Positions 37,876 to 48,740 of a stretch of DNA of 64,000 nt are shown one piece after another. The notes under the pieces were generated by a model. The model had not been told where the DNA came from, did not search any database, and saw only the letters and a list, made by a program, of their open reading frames with translations. Within the stretch, counting starts at the first letter, position 1, and every line of letters begins with the position of its first letter. The position numbers were made by a program, and so were the translations under genes. Source of the DNA: Diplonema papillatum (lineage: Eukaryota > Euglenozoa > Diplonemea > Diplonemida > Diplonemidae); assembly GCA_030068145.1 (NCBI GenBank), contig JAPJBO010000206.1, positions 186,001-250,000 of the forward strand. Direction: 5' to 3'.

Positions 37876-39098
37876 GGATGGAAACGCCGTTTCTTTTAGT
37901 TTTTTCGAAATATGGAAACGGAAACGGAAACGGAAACGGAAACGTTTCCGTTTCTTTTAAAAGAAACGCCGGAAGGCTCCTCATGCTGAGGGGTCCTATA
38001 GGATACCACTTCGCGGGTCCTTCTGTGTGTCCGTCGGGTGCCCGTTTCCAGCCAAAATTTGGCTTTCCTTTCAGAGGGCGGGATCACCTTCTTCTTTTGA
38101 TCTACCAGCGGGCACTTCTCTTCCAATCAGCATCAGGAGGTGAGAAGGGCACACGTATGCCGGGGCAATGTTGAACCCGCCAGAAAAGCGATGGCCACGC
38201 AGTAACGTGTCCGTTAAACATTGCTTGCCACAGTGCACCTTGCACACGACGACGGGTGACAACCGTCACCGGAAGGGGCACCATCGGGCGGTGCATAGAC
38301 AGCGACGGCAGGAAGAACCCCACCGACAATGCAGAAGAGGACGGCAGATTCAAAAAGCCCCACTCGGCACGGCCGCCGATACAAGTAAACATGAAGAACG
38401 TGGGTTGGAAGCAGCAGAGGACGAAGTGGTAGGCACAGAAGAGTGGAATCTGGTGTCAGAAAACCTCAGCATCCGCATGTGACGACATTCTGCATCATTA
38501 GCTTGTGGTTACCTATTTGCTCGTGTCAGATCGCCGACGAAAGAAAGCGGTGAGCATCAGCGACTGCTCTGCACAAACGAGACCGCGACGGCACACAAGA
38601 AGGGGCCGAGCCAAGTCGAAGAACAGCCCAGGAAGGGCCCTGAAGAGTCAGAGAGCCCGCCAGAAGACGGAGCACTCCCTCTTTGTCTTACGCCGCCGAA
38701 AAACCCCGGTCTTGTAGCCTGTGGCGCGGCGGTGCTCCCGCTGTCCTGAACGATCGTATCTGTATAGCCTATTATTGGAAGCGGATGTGCTTTCCGGATC
38801 GTCTTCAGCGCGTTGGCTAACGGCCTCGCACAACAGAGCATCGTCGCCACAACAGCCATTGGTATAAAGAGCTGCAGACCTCAAAGCCATCACAACCGGA
38901 TGCGTGTGGTTGCGTCTGCTCCACGCGGTCGCAACTCTTATGCTTCCTCCCTCTTTTTCGGAGCCTCCTTGTCCATGTTTCCAACTGGATTGCGGGGGGG
39001 GGTCCGCCGTTCGGAACACATTTCCGGTTGGACCGTCAGCCAGTATACTAGTGGCATACCAGCCGTTTCTTTTGAAAAGAAACGGCGTTTCCATCCAC
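37876..39098. mobile_element. Element with TGGATGGAAACG termini and GGAAAC hexamers
   Basis: The left end TGGATGGAAACGCCGTTTCT (37876) is mirrored by the right end finishing CGTTTCCATCCA (39098), giving about 23 bp of inverted repeat. Inside the left end GGAAAC is repeated five times, followed by GTTTCCGTTTC; similar hexamers flank the right end. The 1.2-kb interior has no frame I can name. No clear target duplication. Confidence 0.55.
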
Positions 39099-39894
39099 CG
39101 CCAAAAAGAAGGAAACGGAAACGGAATCGGAAGGAGTGCCCGTCCGTTAGGAGGTCAAGCAGGCCATGCAAGCGGGCCCCGGGGCCGGCGAGGCTCCGGA
39201 GCTCGCGGAGATCGATCGGCGGCACTGCCGTGACGTCTAGCGGCCTCGCAGATCTCGGGGCACCGATGCCCGGAATGAGACCTCTCGTTTCTTGTGGGAG
39301 GTACCCGAGAGGAACTGCGGTAAGAGGGTCGTGGAAATGGGGGTGGAGCCGGAGGAAAAGCCTCCTCCCCCTGAGCAACCTGGACCTTCGCGACTTCAAC
39401 CCCCTGACCTGCCTAGGCGAGAAGCCGGCGTCGGGCAAGGGTTGTTTCTGTCGTGTCGGGAAACGGCTGTCGCAAAGGGTAGGATGAGCTAATTCCGAGT
39501 GCCCGGGTGCATTCGTGGATGCGCTTCCCGGGTCTTCGTGTTGTGCGGCGCTGTCAGCCGGAGGCGGGAGTAGAGCCTCCGTCGTACTCCCGCCAGGTCC
39601 TTCAAGTCTGCAGTCGGCCAGGGGGGACCAGCCCCCAGACGACCGTTCAACGCCGGTCTTCAACTCCGACCGGCTTTCTCCCCCTTTCCCGCCGGAGAAT
39701 GGGGGACCACCGACTCCCCGGGCTCGCAAGGGTTCCATACCCGCCACTCCAGGGTGGCCTTATCGGCAGCTTCCTCAGCCGCCGCCCAGTCAGGATCCAT
39801 CAGCCGACGGCTGGCCCGGCCCGGCGGCGCGTGCTACCCGTGTGTACCGGCATTTTTCCCCAGGAGGGTAGTGTATGATTATGAGTATGATTAT

Positions 39895-40036
39895 GACTAG
39901 GAGGAGAATCGAAATAAAATGAAAGCGAGAATTTGGGGTAAGCCCTGATTATTAGATTCACGTTTAAACGAAGCTAGCGCACGGTTTGCTGATCTCGCAC
40001 CTACTTTCCGATACCAAATCGATGCTCTATTCTAAC
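39895..40036 (+). repeat. Dispersed repeat, copy also at 47921-48016
   Basis: Shared segments are GAAGCGAGAAT-like sequence, GGTAAGCCCTGA, TGATCTCGCAC and CTTTCCGATACCAAAT, then a (CT)n run. Not assigned to a family. Confidence 0.7.
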
Positions 40037-42287
40037 TCTCTCTCTCTCTCTCGGTCCTTTGATGGTGTGAATTGATGCCTCTGTCTCTCCGTTCAGGTAC
40101 GGTTGTGCCATGCATACTCGCGCCCGGTGTGTCACAGCTGTTTAAGTGGTTGACGTGACTCCGGAAGAATCGCTTTTGGTGCGCCTCCATTGTGGTGCAA
40201 CTCAGAGCTGGTGCACCCAATCGGTCGCCCGCCCTTTTCTCTATTACTCTGTTTTCGGCCTCAGCGAAAATACGTGTGGTCCACATGTGGGCGCTTAAGG
40301 TTCGAGGGAAACAAAACCCATCCCCCTATATGTGTAGGGGGGGTGGGGGGAGAAACAGCGATTTTCCTGTAATTTTACCTTTTTCCCCACTTATCCGTGG
40401 TTCCTACTTTGGACCCGGTCGGAGAATTAACGTGAGGAAACCCACACGTTCCACACGTGGAGCGTAAGCCCTGCCCTCGTGGCCACGCCTACGAATGTCA
40501 GTATCTCCAAAAGAAAAAAGGGGGGCACAATAATCAAAAAATGCAAGTAAATTTAATACGTAAATAGTCGGCTGCACAAAAAAGGCAAAATCACACCCGC
40601 AACCACTCAAAAGAAATTGATGATGCCCCCTTTCTCGAGCGTTTCTTTTCTCCATTTAATCAGTCCGCCAAAGCCAGGTAAAGCATCGAGGTCATCCCGA
40701 CCCGTTGGCGGCTGCAACACACATGGAAAATACTCGACGTTGCTGCTTCGACTCCGAATGGAAGGGAGGAAATATAGAGGTAAGGGGCAAATACAATACA
40801 AACACTATCTGATTTGTTCTTCGCTTGCACCACCAAAACAAGATTGGAATATTCGAGCGGAAATGGGACGACCCCGGGGGGGAAGAAGACCCTTCCCACC
40901 TACCACGTTTCAGCCCCTGCTAAACGAGCGCCACGTGGGGGGTGAAGTGAACGGATTCATCCCTTCTTTCAGCACCAAAAGTCCAGGAATACCGGTATTC
41001 CCAGCAATAGAGAGCAAAAGACGCATAAAAGGAGAGAATAGCCGTAAAAGGAACAAAAAGAAAGTTTACCACGATTACCATTTCTATTCAGCCCCCTCTG
41101 CCAACTAGAGCCACGGAGGTGTGAATCTTATATTATATATAAGACTCACCCACCGGTTGCTCGGACACGGTCGTAGAGGCCTTCTCCCCAAGACGGGGTT
41201 CCCTGTGCACTCGTAGTAGCCTGGGCTGCTACGAACACGCAGGCACCCAGGTTCCGCGCTGATGTCTCCAGCAAAAAATTCATCAGTTACCGCCAATTCG
41301 TTATTTTGTTAGAATAGAAGCCTTTGCGCTACACAATGCGGTGCAGGTGCCAAAAGTTAGTGCAGCGACCGCACGGAACTCAGCAGGGAAGTTCCTATCC
41401 CCAGGGAATGTTGACCATTTCACCTTCGGAGAATGGTGACCATGGATTCACCTTCGGAGAATCCACCTGTCCTATGCCTTAAAGTAAACGTGTCCCAGTA
41501 AAGCGACCCGTGTCCGAATTAGTTGTTCCCCGTTCCAACACGTGTGTTGGACGCGCAACACGAGCAACAACCCGAAGCTTCTTCGCCCGACCAACTAGCT
41601 CCGCTCTGCGGGACAGTGCAGGCACGCGATATCACCTCCTTTGAGACTTCGCAACTGGCAGTCTCCCCAAGCATTTCCTTACCAGTTTTCGCGCTAATAA
41701 AAAAGGAACTGAAAAACTGGCCGGCTTATATTCGGCCGGCTCTTTCCGCCGATCAGACCAAATCATGCCTCCGGGGCCACTGTTGTCATGCCAGGGCAGC
41801 CAGGTAGTAAGGCAGCGCCTGCATAACTGGTTTCGTGGGGCGTGCTGGCTCTGCCGGTGCCATCGCAGATGTAATTCTACCGGCGGTGTGGCAGAGCTTA
41901 GCTCCAGGGTTGCAGGCCCCCTGCCTCCCTCCGCGCGGAGTTGAGCACATTACAAGCATGCATGTCCTTGCAGCCCCCTCCCTCCCCCAGATGCCAAAGT
42001 GAACTCTGATCGGGAACACAAAACTTGCTTTCGGTTGGGGAAAAAAATCCTCCCAGGACCTCGAATGCAGCTCTTCGCTTCAGGCCCGAAATGCTACTCG
42101 AGCTCAGTCAGAGGTCCTGCATGGTGAGGTCCAGTTTCAGAAGCTGGAGCTAAAGATGGTATGCCTAAGTCACCCGAAATGCGGGCGTGCTGCAACCAAA
42201 ACGCGTGTATACATCCACACCCGAAAAGCGGGTGCGACACCCGCGTTTTTTACTTCTTTCATCAACTCCAGCTTCTTTTGAGGCTGG
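40037..42287. other. Gene-poor stretch with a dispersed repeat
   Basis: No gene recognised. 40733-40830 is nearly identical to 51805-51905 (CTTCGACTCCGAATGGAAGG through TGATTTGTTCTTCGCTT), a dispersed repeat. 42205-42240 resembles 50290-50330 (CCCGAAAAGCGGGTG motif). Confidence 0.6.
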
Positions 42288-42772
42288 TGAGCCAATTCAC
42301 CTAGCCCCCCTGAAAGTGACTTTAGCTCGATTACGCGTCGATTACACTCGATTACACTCGATTACGCTCGATTACGCTCGATTACACTCGATCAACATTT
42401 GGGTGAATTGGGGGGGTACTGCAGTAATTGATTAAAGGCGTGACACTCAGCCAATCTTGATAGGCCGGTTCAACGGGCCCACTAACGCACCTTCTTCCGG
42501 GGCTAAAAAGGTGCTGATGACAGGATATTGAAATTGGAATAAAAACAAGAATATTAGTCTGAAAAAATGACCGCGACAGGCAGTGTAGCTGGAGACCAGG
42601 AAGCTCGGGCTGACTCACGGAAGCAGGTTGTCGAGTGCGTACGGGCTCGGGTACCACTATCTCGCATTAGCTCGTCTTCTTGTTGCGTTAGTATAGTCCT
42701 TTGACAGAGTGAGCCGGTGCCTCTCATCTCACCTTTAAAACACGGCTGAGTCACGCATGCTCTTGACAGACG

Positions 42773-43467
42773 CTAGCGTCCGACATTTCGCACGCGCGTC
42801 GCAGTCGTTGGGTGGTATTGACAAGGGGTTTCATCGGACACTCGGATGAGCTTCGTTACTTCACTGGAGGCCCGCTTGGCTGCCTTCGAGTTGCGTTTCC
42901 GCGTTGGTGTTGTTGCTTCGCTTTTGGACTCCTTCTTCGACTTCGCACGGTCCCAACGTCCTGGTCTGCCCTTGGTGCACGTCTTGCGCTCAGTCTGCGC
43001 AGTTCGTCTCTCCTGCTTGACTCCGTGATTCCATCGAGCCTGCTTGCGCTCCCATCCCGACGGGTAATGCGTCTGCGGTCGAAAACTGCCATTCAGTGTT
43101 GCAGCTTTGCGGAGCCCAGCCTGCGGTACGGCTCGCACCTTGTCGCCGGCCTACTTCGCCGTCTGCTCTCGTGCGGCGGCTTCGTAGGCGCGCATCACAG
43201 CTTCAAACGCCTGCTGGTTTGCTATTTGTGGTCTCTTGTTGAGTCCGGCCATGTTCCCGCCTCCGAGAGACGTCAGGACGTTGACTTGCATCTCAAGCGC
43301 CGGGTGAATCGGCGTCTGCACGATACTCGTCAGCCGTCGCATCGCGCTCTTCATCGCGTACGATTTCGCGGTCGCCGAGTCCCGATACTCGGCTGTCGCT
43401 CGTCTCTGAACCTCATCCATCGCGTGATTCGATAGAGCATCGGCGTCTTCTTGTTGCGTCAGTGGGG
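42773..43467 (-). pseudogene. Captured gene fragment inside the deleted transposon
   Basis: The minus strand encodes about 230 residues starting around ALSNHAMDEVQRRATAEYRD and running through QVNVLTSLGGGNMAGLNKRP and AYEAAAREQTAK. A TAG at 43151-43153 interrupts, then the same frame continues AGDKVRAVPQAGLRKAATLN and a Lys/Arg-rich tail to a stop at 42773. Apart from that one stop the frame is clean. The segment is bounded by the direct repeat CTTCTTGTTGCGT (42679 and 43448). Related sequence of its 3' end lies at 47650-47770. The family is not one I recognise. Confidence 0.6.
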
Positions 43468-43492
43468 AGTCATTTGCATGCAAATGAGTACC

Positions 43493-44065
43493 ACAATAGC
43501 TCGCATATATTAAATTTAGCGCAGTTAGTACTTGAGCCTTTAGGCATTCCGTGCGGGCCAGTTCCAGGCGATAGGGTGTTCGCCGAGCGCTCGGTAGGCA
43601 CCTTGTCCTCGGTGACATGGAGTTTCTGCTCCGGCTTGGGGGTGGTGACTTCGTCATTGCCGGGGATGCAGGAGAGCTTCCGGGGAGCAAAGATATCCTC
43701 TGCCTGACGTTCTCGTACCTGGACACGATGGAGCAGAGATGGAGGATGCGGCTTGTGTTTGCAGCACTTGTGTGGCAGAAGGATCCAGCAACGACAACCA
43801 AGTATCTCCAGTACGTGCTGGATTACTTTCAGAAGCTGCAAGAGTCGCTCCTTGCCTTGGGGTTCGATCTCCCTGGCGATGCACTGCTCCCAAGGATGAA
43901 AAAGATGGTTACAGACAGAGGCCTCTTCACGACGGCTAGTGAGTGTACGCCTGTGGGGCCGTTGACGAGGTCATCATGGAGCCCGTGCATCGCCTGCACC
44001 TTGCTGACAAAAATGTCTGGCTACCGACCTTCCTTTCAAGGAAGGTCGGTCGCCAGACAAGGACC
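43493..44065 (+). pseudogene. Transposase fragment of the two-gene element
   Basis: Parallel to 27507-28045 with several substitutions and single-base deletions (near 43580 and 43945). It retains DFVIAGDAGELPGSKDILCL and MKKMVTDRGLFTTA. Near 44025-44060 a short inverted duplication (CCGACCTTCCTT / AAGGAAGGTCGG) marks the deletion junction. Confidence 0.8.
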
Positions 44066-44533
44066 TTTGCGATCACTTAGCGCTTCTTCATCATTCATCA
44101 TCCCGTCTTGCTAGGCTGCTCACAGTCGCTCGAAGATCTTTCTGTCCCTTTTCGCCACCAACCCGCCTGCAGTCCCCGTGCTTGCTGCCATGATTTAGAA
44201 CATCTTCATCTCGAGAGCTTCCGGTCTCATATGCACATCGCCCACTTGCCTGCGGTTTCCGTCCCTCGTATGCTTATGCTTGGCACGTCTTGGGCCAGAC
44301 AGTGGTCAACATGGTCGCCCATGGGCCAGTCAGGGGTCCACCAGTGGTCGAACCCAAAATACTAGTGTCAATCTCGATCACACTCTACAACGCTCTACTA
44401 CACTCTACTACACTCTATTACGCTCGATTACACTCGATTACGCTCGATTACACTCGATCAGGGGGTAGGTGAATTGGCTCAGCTGGACTCCGCCGTGTGC
44501 TAATATGGACTTTACAAAAATACTGGGTTCATA

Positions 44534-44606
44534 GGGTTAGCGTCAGTTTCAATTGTGAGGCAAATCCTCACATTTTGAAAAAAAAAAAAAAAAAAAACGC
44601 TAACCC
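44534..44606. repeat. Miniature hairpin element, 73 bp
   Basis: GGGTTAGCG at the left is mirrored by CGCTAACCC at the right, with an inner GTGAGG/CCTCAC hairpin and a run of 20 A. No target duplication was verified. Confidence 0.55.
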
Positions 44607-47600
44607 AAACAACTTCCGCCGGTAGAGAAACCTCGCCTAAAGAAATCAACTGCCTTCGGGTAGGCTAGTCTGACACCTAGTTGTCGTCGGGAAAAACGGA
44701 GCCCAGCACGAGCTGCTGGTGTTGACAAAAAAAAATCTGGGGAGGAAACTGGTGTCACATCCTCTAGTCCACCTTGGAAAACGGAAATTATCCAAAAGAA
44801 ATATGCGTTTTTCTCGGAACCCTGGGGGCCAGTCCCGTGGTGTATGGGTCGAACTGGGTCCAACTGCTGGTGGGGCCTAGCTAAAGTCTCATCATCAGGA
44901 GGGCAGTCATAAATACGTCACCAAGAAACATACCCAAAAAAAAAAATTGCCGCTGCGCGGGGCCAAGAAACTACCCCCCTCTCAAAAGTGTATCCAAAAA
45001 AAAAATTGCCGCTGCGCGGGGCCTGAGCCAACAATAATAAGCCAAAACCGTTCTTGTACAAGACGGGGAGGACGTGATCTGAAACACGGGGGTCCTCAGT
45101 GAAGCGCCCCTGGTGCAGTCGGTCGGGGGTCCAACCCACTGCACCACGGTGCAACAGCAAACAGAGGCTTTTCTTCCGCGCAAACTGCGCTTTTCTGAAG
45201 AGCTTCTAGCCGAACCCCTGTTTTTTACATCTCTCTCTCTTCGAGACAAAAAGTGCCCAATATAGCTTCCCCACCAGAAAATGGCTATCCCTCTGACTGG
45301 GTTTCAAAAAAAAAAAAAAAAAAAACACAAAAGCACCCAAGAGTACTCACTAAGTTGAATGAGGCGCAGGGCGCGCCGAACTGAGCTGTCTGGCGTGTTC
45401 TGCAGATCCCGCGTACATTGAGTACCATGAGCACAATAGATACCCTGCAGCGCCCTTCGTCGAAAAAAGCACACCGCACACGCGACACCACACACGCGAC
45501 CTTCGGAAACGCAAAAAAAAAAAAAACTGACGTTTTTTTTGTCGCCCTAGCATTGCCACGCAGATACACCTGCCGATGCGTCACCCCAGGCTGCTGTGTG
45601 GCCTTGCATCCTCGTATGTTTGTTCGTTAAGATCGCTCGCTCCGTTCTTCAAAATCAACAACCCAACGCTCGAACCAAGCGGTGTTTCCTGATTGCCCAG
45701 TTTGTGGCCTGCTCTGTTTGTTTCTTAACTTACACACACAACAACACGAGCCTCAAGGCAAACCCCTGTTTTCACATTTCTTCTTCCGGAACCGACCCAA
45801 GGCAACAAGTTGGGTGGCTCAGAAGAAGCTCGCTCCAGTGCAAGGCTTGGGTGCAGCGCCACGACTCCGTCCTCTCTGCCCTGTGGCTGACCGGCTCTAT
45901 GGGCTCGGGTATCGGCGCAAATACCAAGCTCGAAGGTACGCGGCCCCTTGACGCTTTGGTTTGGGAAATCAGTAACCGCCTAAACCGTCGGTCCGTGGCG
46001 CACGGATTATGCTGAAAAACATCCGCACAACACAGTGTCGACTGAGCCCACACACCGCGGCTCTGAGACCTGCCCTGTTCAACAGTTGGCAGGCGTTACT
46101 ATTGCGTTCGGGGTCCAAGATAACCCCCGCCCTCCCCGAAAAAAAAAAAAGACATTAGATAAGTCGGTAGCACAAAACAACAACCAAGACATATATTCGA
46201 GTCCGGTAGTGGCGGCAGCCAGTACATGTTTCCATGTAATGTGACCTATCACATTATCCCCCATGTGTTTTGTAGCTGTTAGGGCGATCGTTCAAGAAAG
46301 TAGGTGGCTGGGCGACCTACACGTTGTGGGGGTGGTATCCTACTCGAACAGTGTCTGCGTTCCGTTTTCCCTAAGGCGCTACGGGCCCAAGCCAGGACGT
46401 CGCTCCACAAGAATGACAGTCTTTGGCCTGCCACGCCCCGACGCCCTAAACGTAAGCGATACGCACTGTCTCGTTCCGTCATCCGCGACAGTCAGGACCA
46501 CCCATTTTGGGTTCGAATCCTGGGCAATCGTCCGCATCGTTCATTCTCGTGACCACCTCTTAGAGCGCACCGTGTCATGTTTCCGGCGCTTGTTCACTTC
46601 TGGCTCACCGGCCTCGGGTGGACGCTTCGTGCGGTCTGTCTTCTTCGCGGGTGAACGTTCCTTCAGCTCCGCCCCTGTGGCGGTGTGCGCGACTTCGCCC
46701 TCGATGGTGGCGCATCCCCCCCGTCGCCGTTTATTTCTTGAGCGGGAGAAACACGCAGTCCTTTTCCCTCCGAGGGCTTATTGGCGCAAACGAATCCTCG
46801 ATTGCAGTGGGCGGCACCCACGGCACACGGCACCAGACACTGAGTTCTTTTGAGTACATGAACCGCATGCAGTACACTCCATGCGGAGCATCAAGCTCGT
46901 GAAACAGCCATCACACGTATCAGGCTGCCGTGCAAACCCACATCATCGCACACACACGTATCAGGTTACCACACAATGCACACACACGGTCCTCCGTCCG
47001 TGGTCTTTGAAGAGTTCCGTAAACAACGATGTTCTTCCGCCTGCTACGCCCTGTCATCCATAGCACTCAGACTGAACGTGAAGCGCTTTGCGCCAACGAC
47101 GCCGTCTTTCTTCGAAAGAAAATACTACCCCTTGCGCTGCTGGATATACCCGCCTATACAGGCCACCCCCCAGAATAAACGACGCCCTGGCCCACTGGTA
47201 ACCGACGCCACTTCTTCCGAGCACCTCATCCGGAACAAACTCCTTCGAAAAAGAAACGGTCGGCGTGAATCGTCGACCGCACGAGAAAAAATAAATCCTT
47301 TTCCTTGCCGGCGCAAATATACTCTTTCTTACTGAGCCCGTTGCTCGCCCGAGATCTGTTGATGTTGTCTCAGAACTGCGCCGCACCTCGTCAGAACGCC
47401 ACCGATGCTGCCTACAATGGTGAGAAGTGAACTGCAGGACGTCGCGCGGAAGGTCACCAACCGGCGACCAAGATACGTAGAAAAAGCCGCGGCGCATCGT
47501 GAGCAGTGAGAACTTGGTGTATCAGAGGAGTAGGCTTGCAGTGTCACAGGCTAGTTTACTTGACAACGCCGTCCGAGTACTGACGTGTATAGCGAGCAAA

Positions 47601-47640
47601 GTGAATGGGCAGGCGAACGCTATTTTTCCCGGCGTCGCAT
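44607..47640. other. Gene-poor stretch with dispersed fragments
   Basis: Contains two close copies of an A-run plus TTGCCGCTGCGCGGGGCC (44936-44965, 44995-45022), A-rich runs at 45305-45324 and 45510-45526, and an open frame of 196 codons at 46263-46853 without a recognisable motif. 45868-46000 is a dispersed repeat described separately. Confidence 0.5.
45868..46000 (+). repeat. Dispersed coding-like fragment, second copy inverted at 60430-60600
   Basis: Both copies begin CTCTGCCCTG(T/C)GGCTGACCG. They encode a related peptide: DALVWEISNRLNRRSVAHG here, DALVWEVGSHLTRRPVAL on the minus strand at 60430-60510. Replacement pattern suggests descent from a coding element. Confidence 0.55.
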
Positions 47641-47649
47641 TTCGTTTGT

Positions 47650-47770
47650 GGGTTTTGTCCGTTGACAGAGTGAACCGATGCCTCTCGCTAACTTCGAGAT
47701 GCGGCTGTGTCATGCTCGCCCTTGTCGGTCGCTAGCGCCCGGTATTTTGCAACACGTGCCACAGCCGACA
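47650..47770 (-). repeat. Relic related to the captured gene's 3' end
   Basis: TTGACAGAGTGAACCGATGC and CGCTAGCGCCCGGTATTTTG correspond, with changes, to 42706-42790. It shows the captured sequence belongs to a repeated family in this genome. Confidence 0.55.
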
Positions 47771-47920
47771 AATTCGCAATCCTCTTCAAACCTATCCTTC
47801 CCCATTGTCCTTCTCTTTCACTCACTCTCTCTCTCTCTCTCTGTCTCTCGGAAAAGGTCGCGCTGGCAGAAATGGTGAAGATGCTAATTATCACACACAC
47901 TCTCTGTCTCTCTCTCTCTC

Positions 47921-48016
47921 TCAAATGGAAGCGAGAATGTGGGTAAGCCCTGAACATTATATTGACGGTTAAACGAGGTTTACCTGATCTCGCACTTTCC
48001 GATACCAAATTAGTGC
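47921..48016 (+). repeat. Dispersed repeat, second copy of 39895-40036
   Basis: Same block order (AAGCGAGAATGTGGGTAAGC, TGATCTCGCACTTTCCGATA). (CT)n runs lie on both sides (47825-47850, 47905-47922). Confidence 0.7.
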
Positions 48017-48449
48017 TCTATTCTCACACACCCTCTCTCTCCCTCTCACAGGAGTGCGTCCCCACTACGTTACCAACATTGCCTGTCGATCCACCAGAAC
48101 TAGCTTAACATTTTGCCCCTAGCCCTCATATTTTTGCTCCGTTCTGACCCAGAACAAATCTTGAACTGAACACACGCTCACGTTCAATTCACTCAATCGG
48201 CGCCACTCCGAGTTTTTAGAATGACATTTCGCTTGAGATTCCGGGGATTTTGAAGTGTCCGGGTAACCAGCGTCAAATCTTCTTTGCACAAAACCCGACC
48301 TTCTAATCTGGAAGTAACGCTGAAAAAGCCTCGCATGCCAATCGGAGACTCAAAACCCGTCGTCATACAAGAAGCTGTCTCCCGGTATTGATAGACGATC
48401 AGCAACAAGTGCTGAATGAGGGTAAACTATTCTCGTCCTTCGCGTGTAC

Positions 48450-48454
<5 letters not shown>

Positions 48455-48481
<27 letters not shown>
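48455..48481. repeat. (AT)n microsatellite at the left of the foldback locus
   Basis: Pure AT run; a second one (50117-50133) closes the locus on the right. Confidence 0.95.
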
Positions 48482-48483
<2 letters not shown>

Positions 48484-48540
48484 TTGGGAAAAATAAATTC
48501 CCTCTGGTGGAAATGGCTGGAGGAGCGTGACGATAATAAG

Positions 48541-48736
48541 CATTTATTCGGCAAGATAATTTCCGTTTATTTTGTCGAGGTGTCGGTTTTAGTCCCGAGG
48601 GAGGCCCGAGGGGGGGTTTGCAACCCCGAGCCACGAGCGGAGCGAGTGGCGAGGGGTTGCAAACCCCCGAGGGCCTCCCGAGGGACTAAAACCGACACCG
48701 AGGCAAAATTGGCGGAAATTATTGCCGAATAAATGA
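48541..48736. repeat. 196-bp imperfect palindrome
   Basis: Arms run from CATTTATTCGGCAA (48541) inward through GTCGGTTTTAGTCCCGAGGG to an apex near GAGCGGAGCGAG (48634-48645), and back out to TTGCCGAATAAATG (48736). The central ~115 bp (about 48580-48697) are nearly perfectly paired. It would form a very stable hairpin as RNA or cruciform DNA. Confidence 0.88.
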
Positions 48737-48740
48737 TTTT

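Larger units (their letters stand above)
42288..44481 (+). mobile_element. Internally deleted derivative of the two-gene transposon, with captured DNA
   Basis: Same terminal repeats and 10-mer arrays as 27116-31364, flanked by its own 5-bp duplication GCTGG (42283-42287 and 44482-44486). It keeps the first ~35 codons of the transposase, then carries about 800 bases of unrelated DNA (42679-43488). A damaged piece of the transposase (43493-44065) and the 3' end follow. The second gene is gone. It must depend on a full copy for movement. Confidence 0.88.

Noticed and set aside
46440-46530. Possible tRNA around GGGTTCGAATCC (about 46508)
   Set aside because: Only the B-box-like element is present; no pairing acceptor, D or anticodon stems.
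46263-46853. Candidate gene of 196 codons
   Set aside because: No motif, no homologous copy in the window and no intron signals; composition does not distinguish it from chance.
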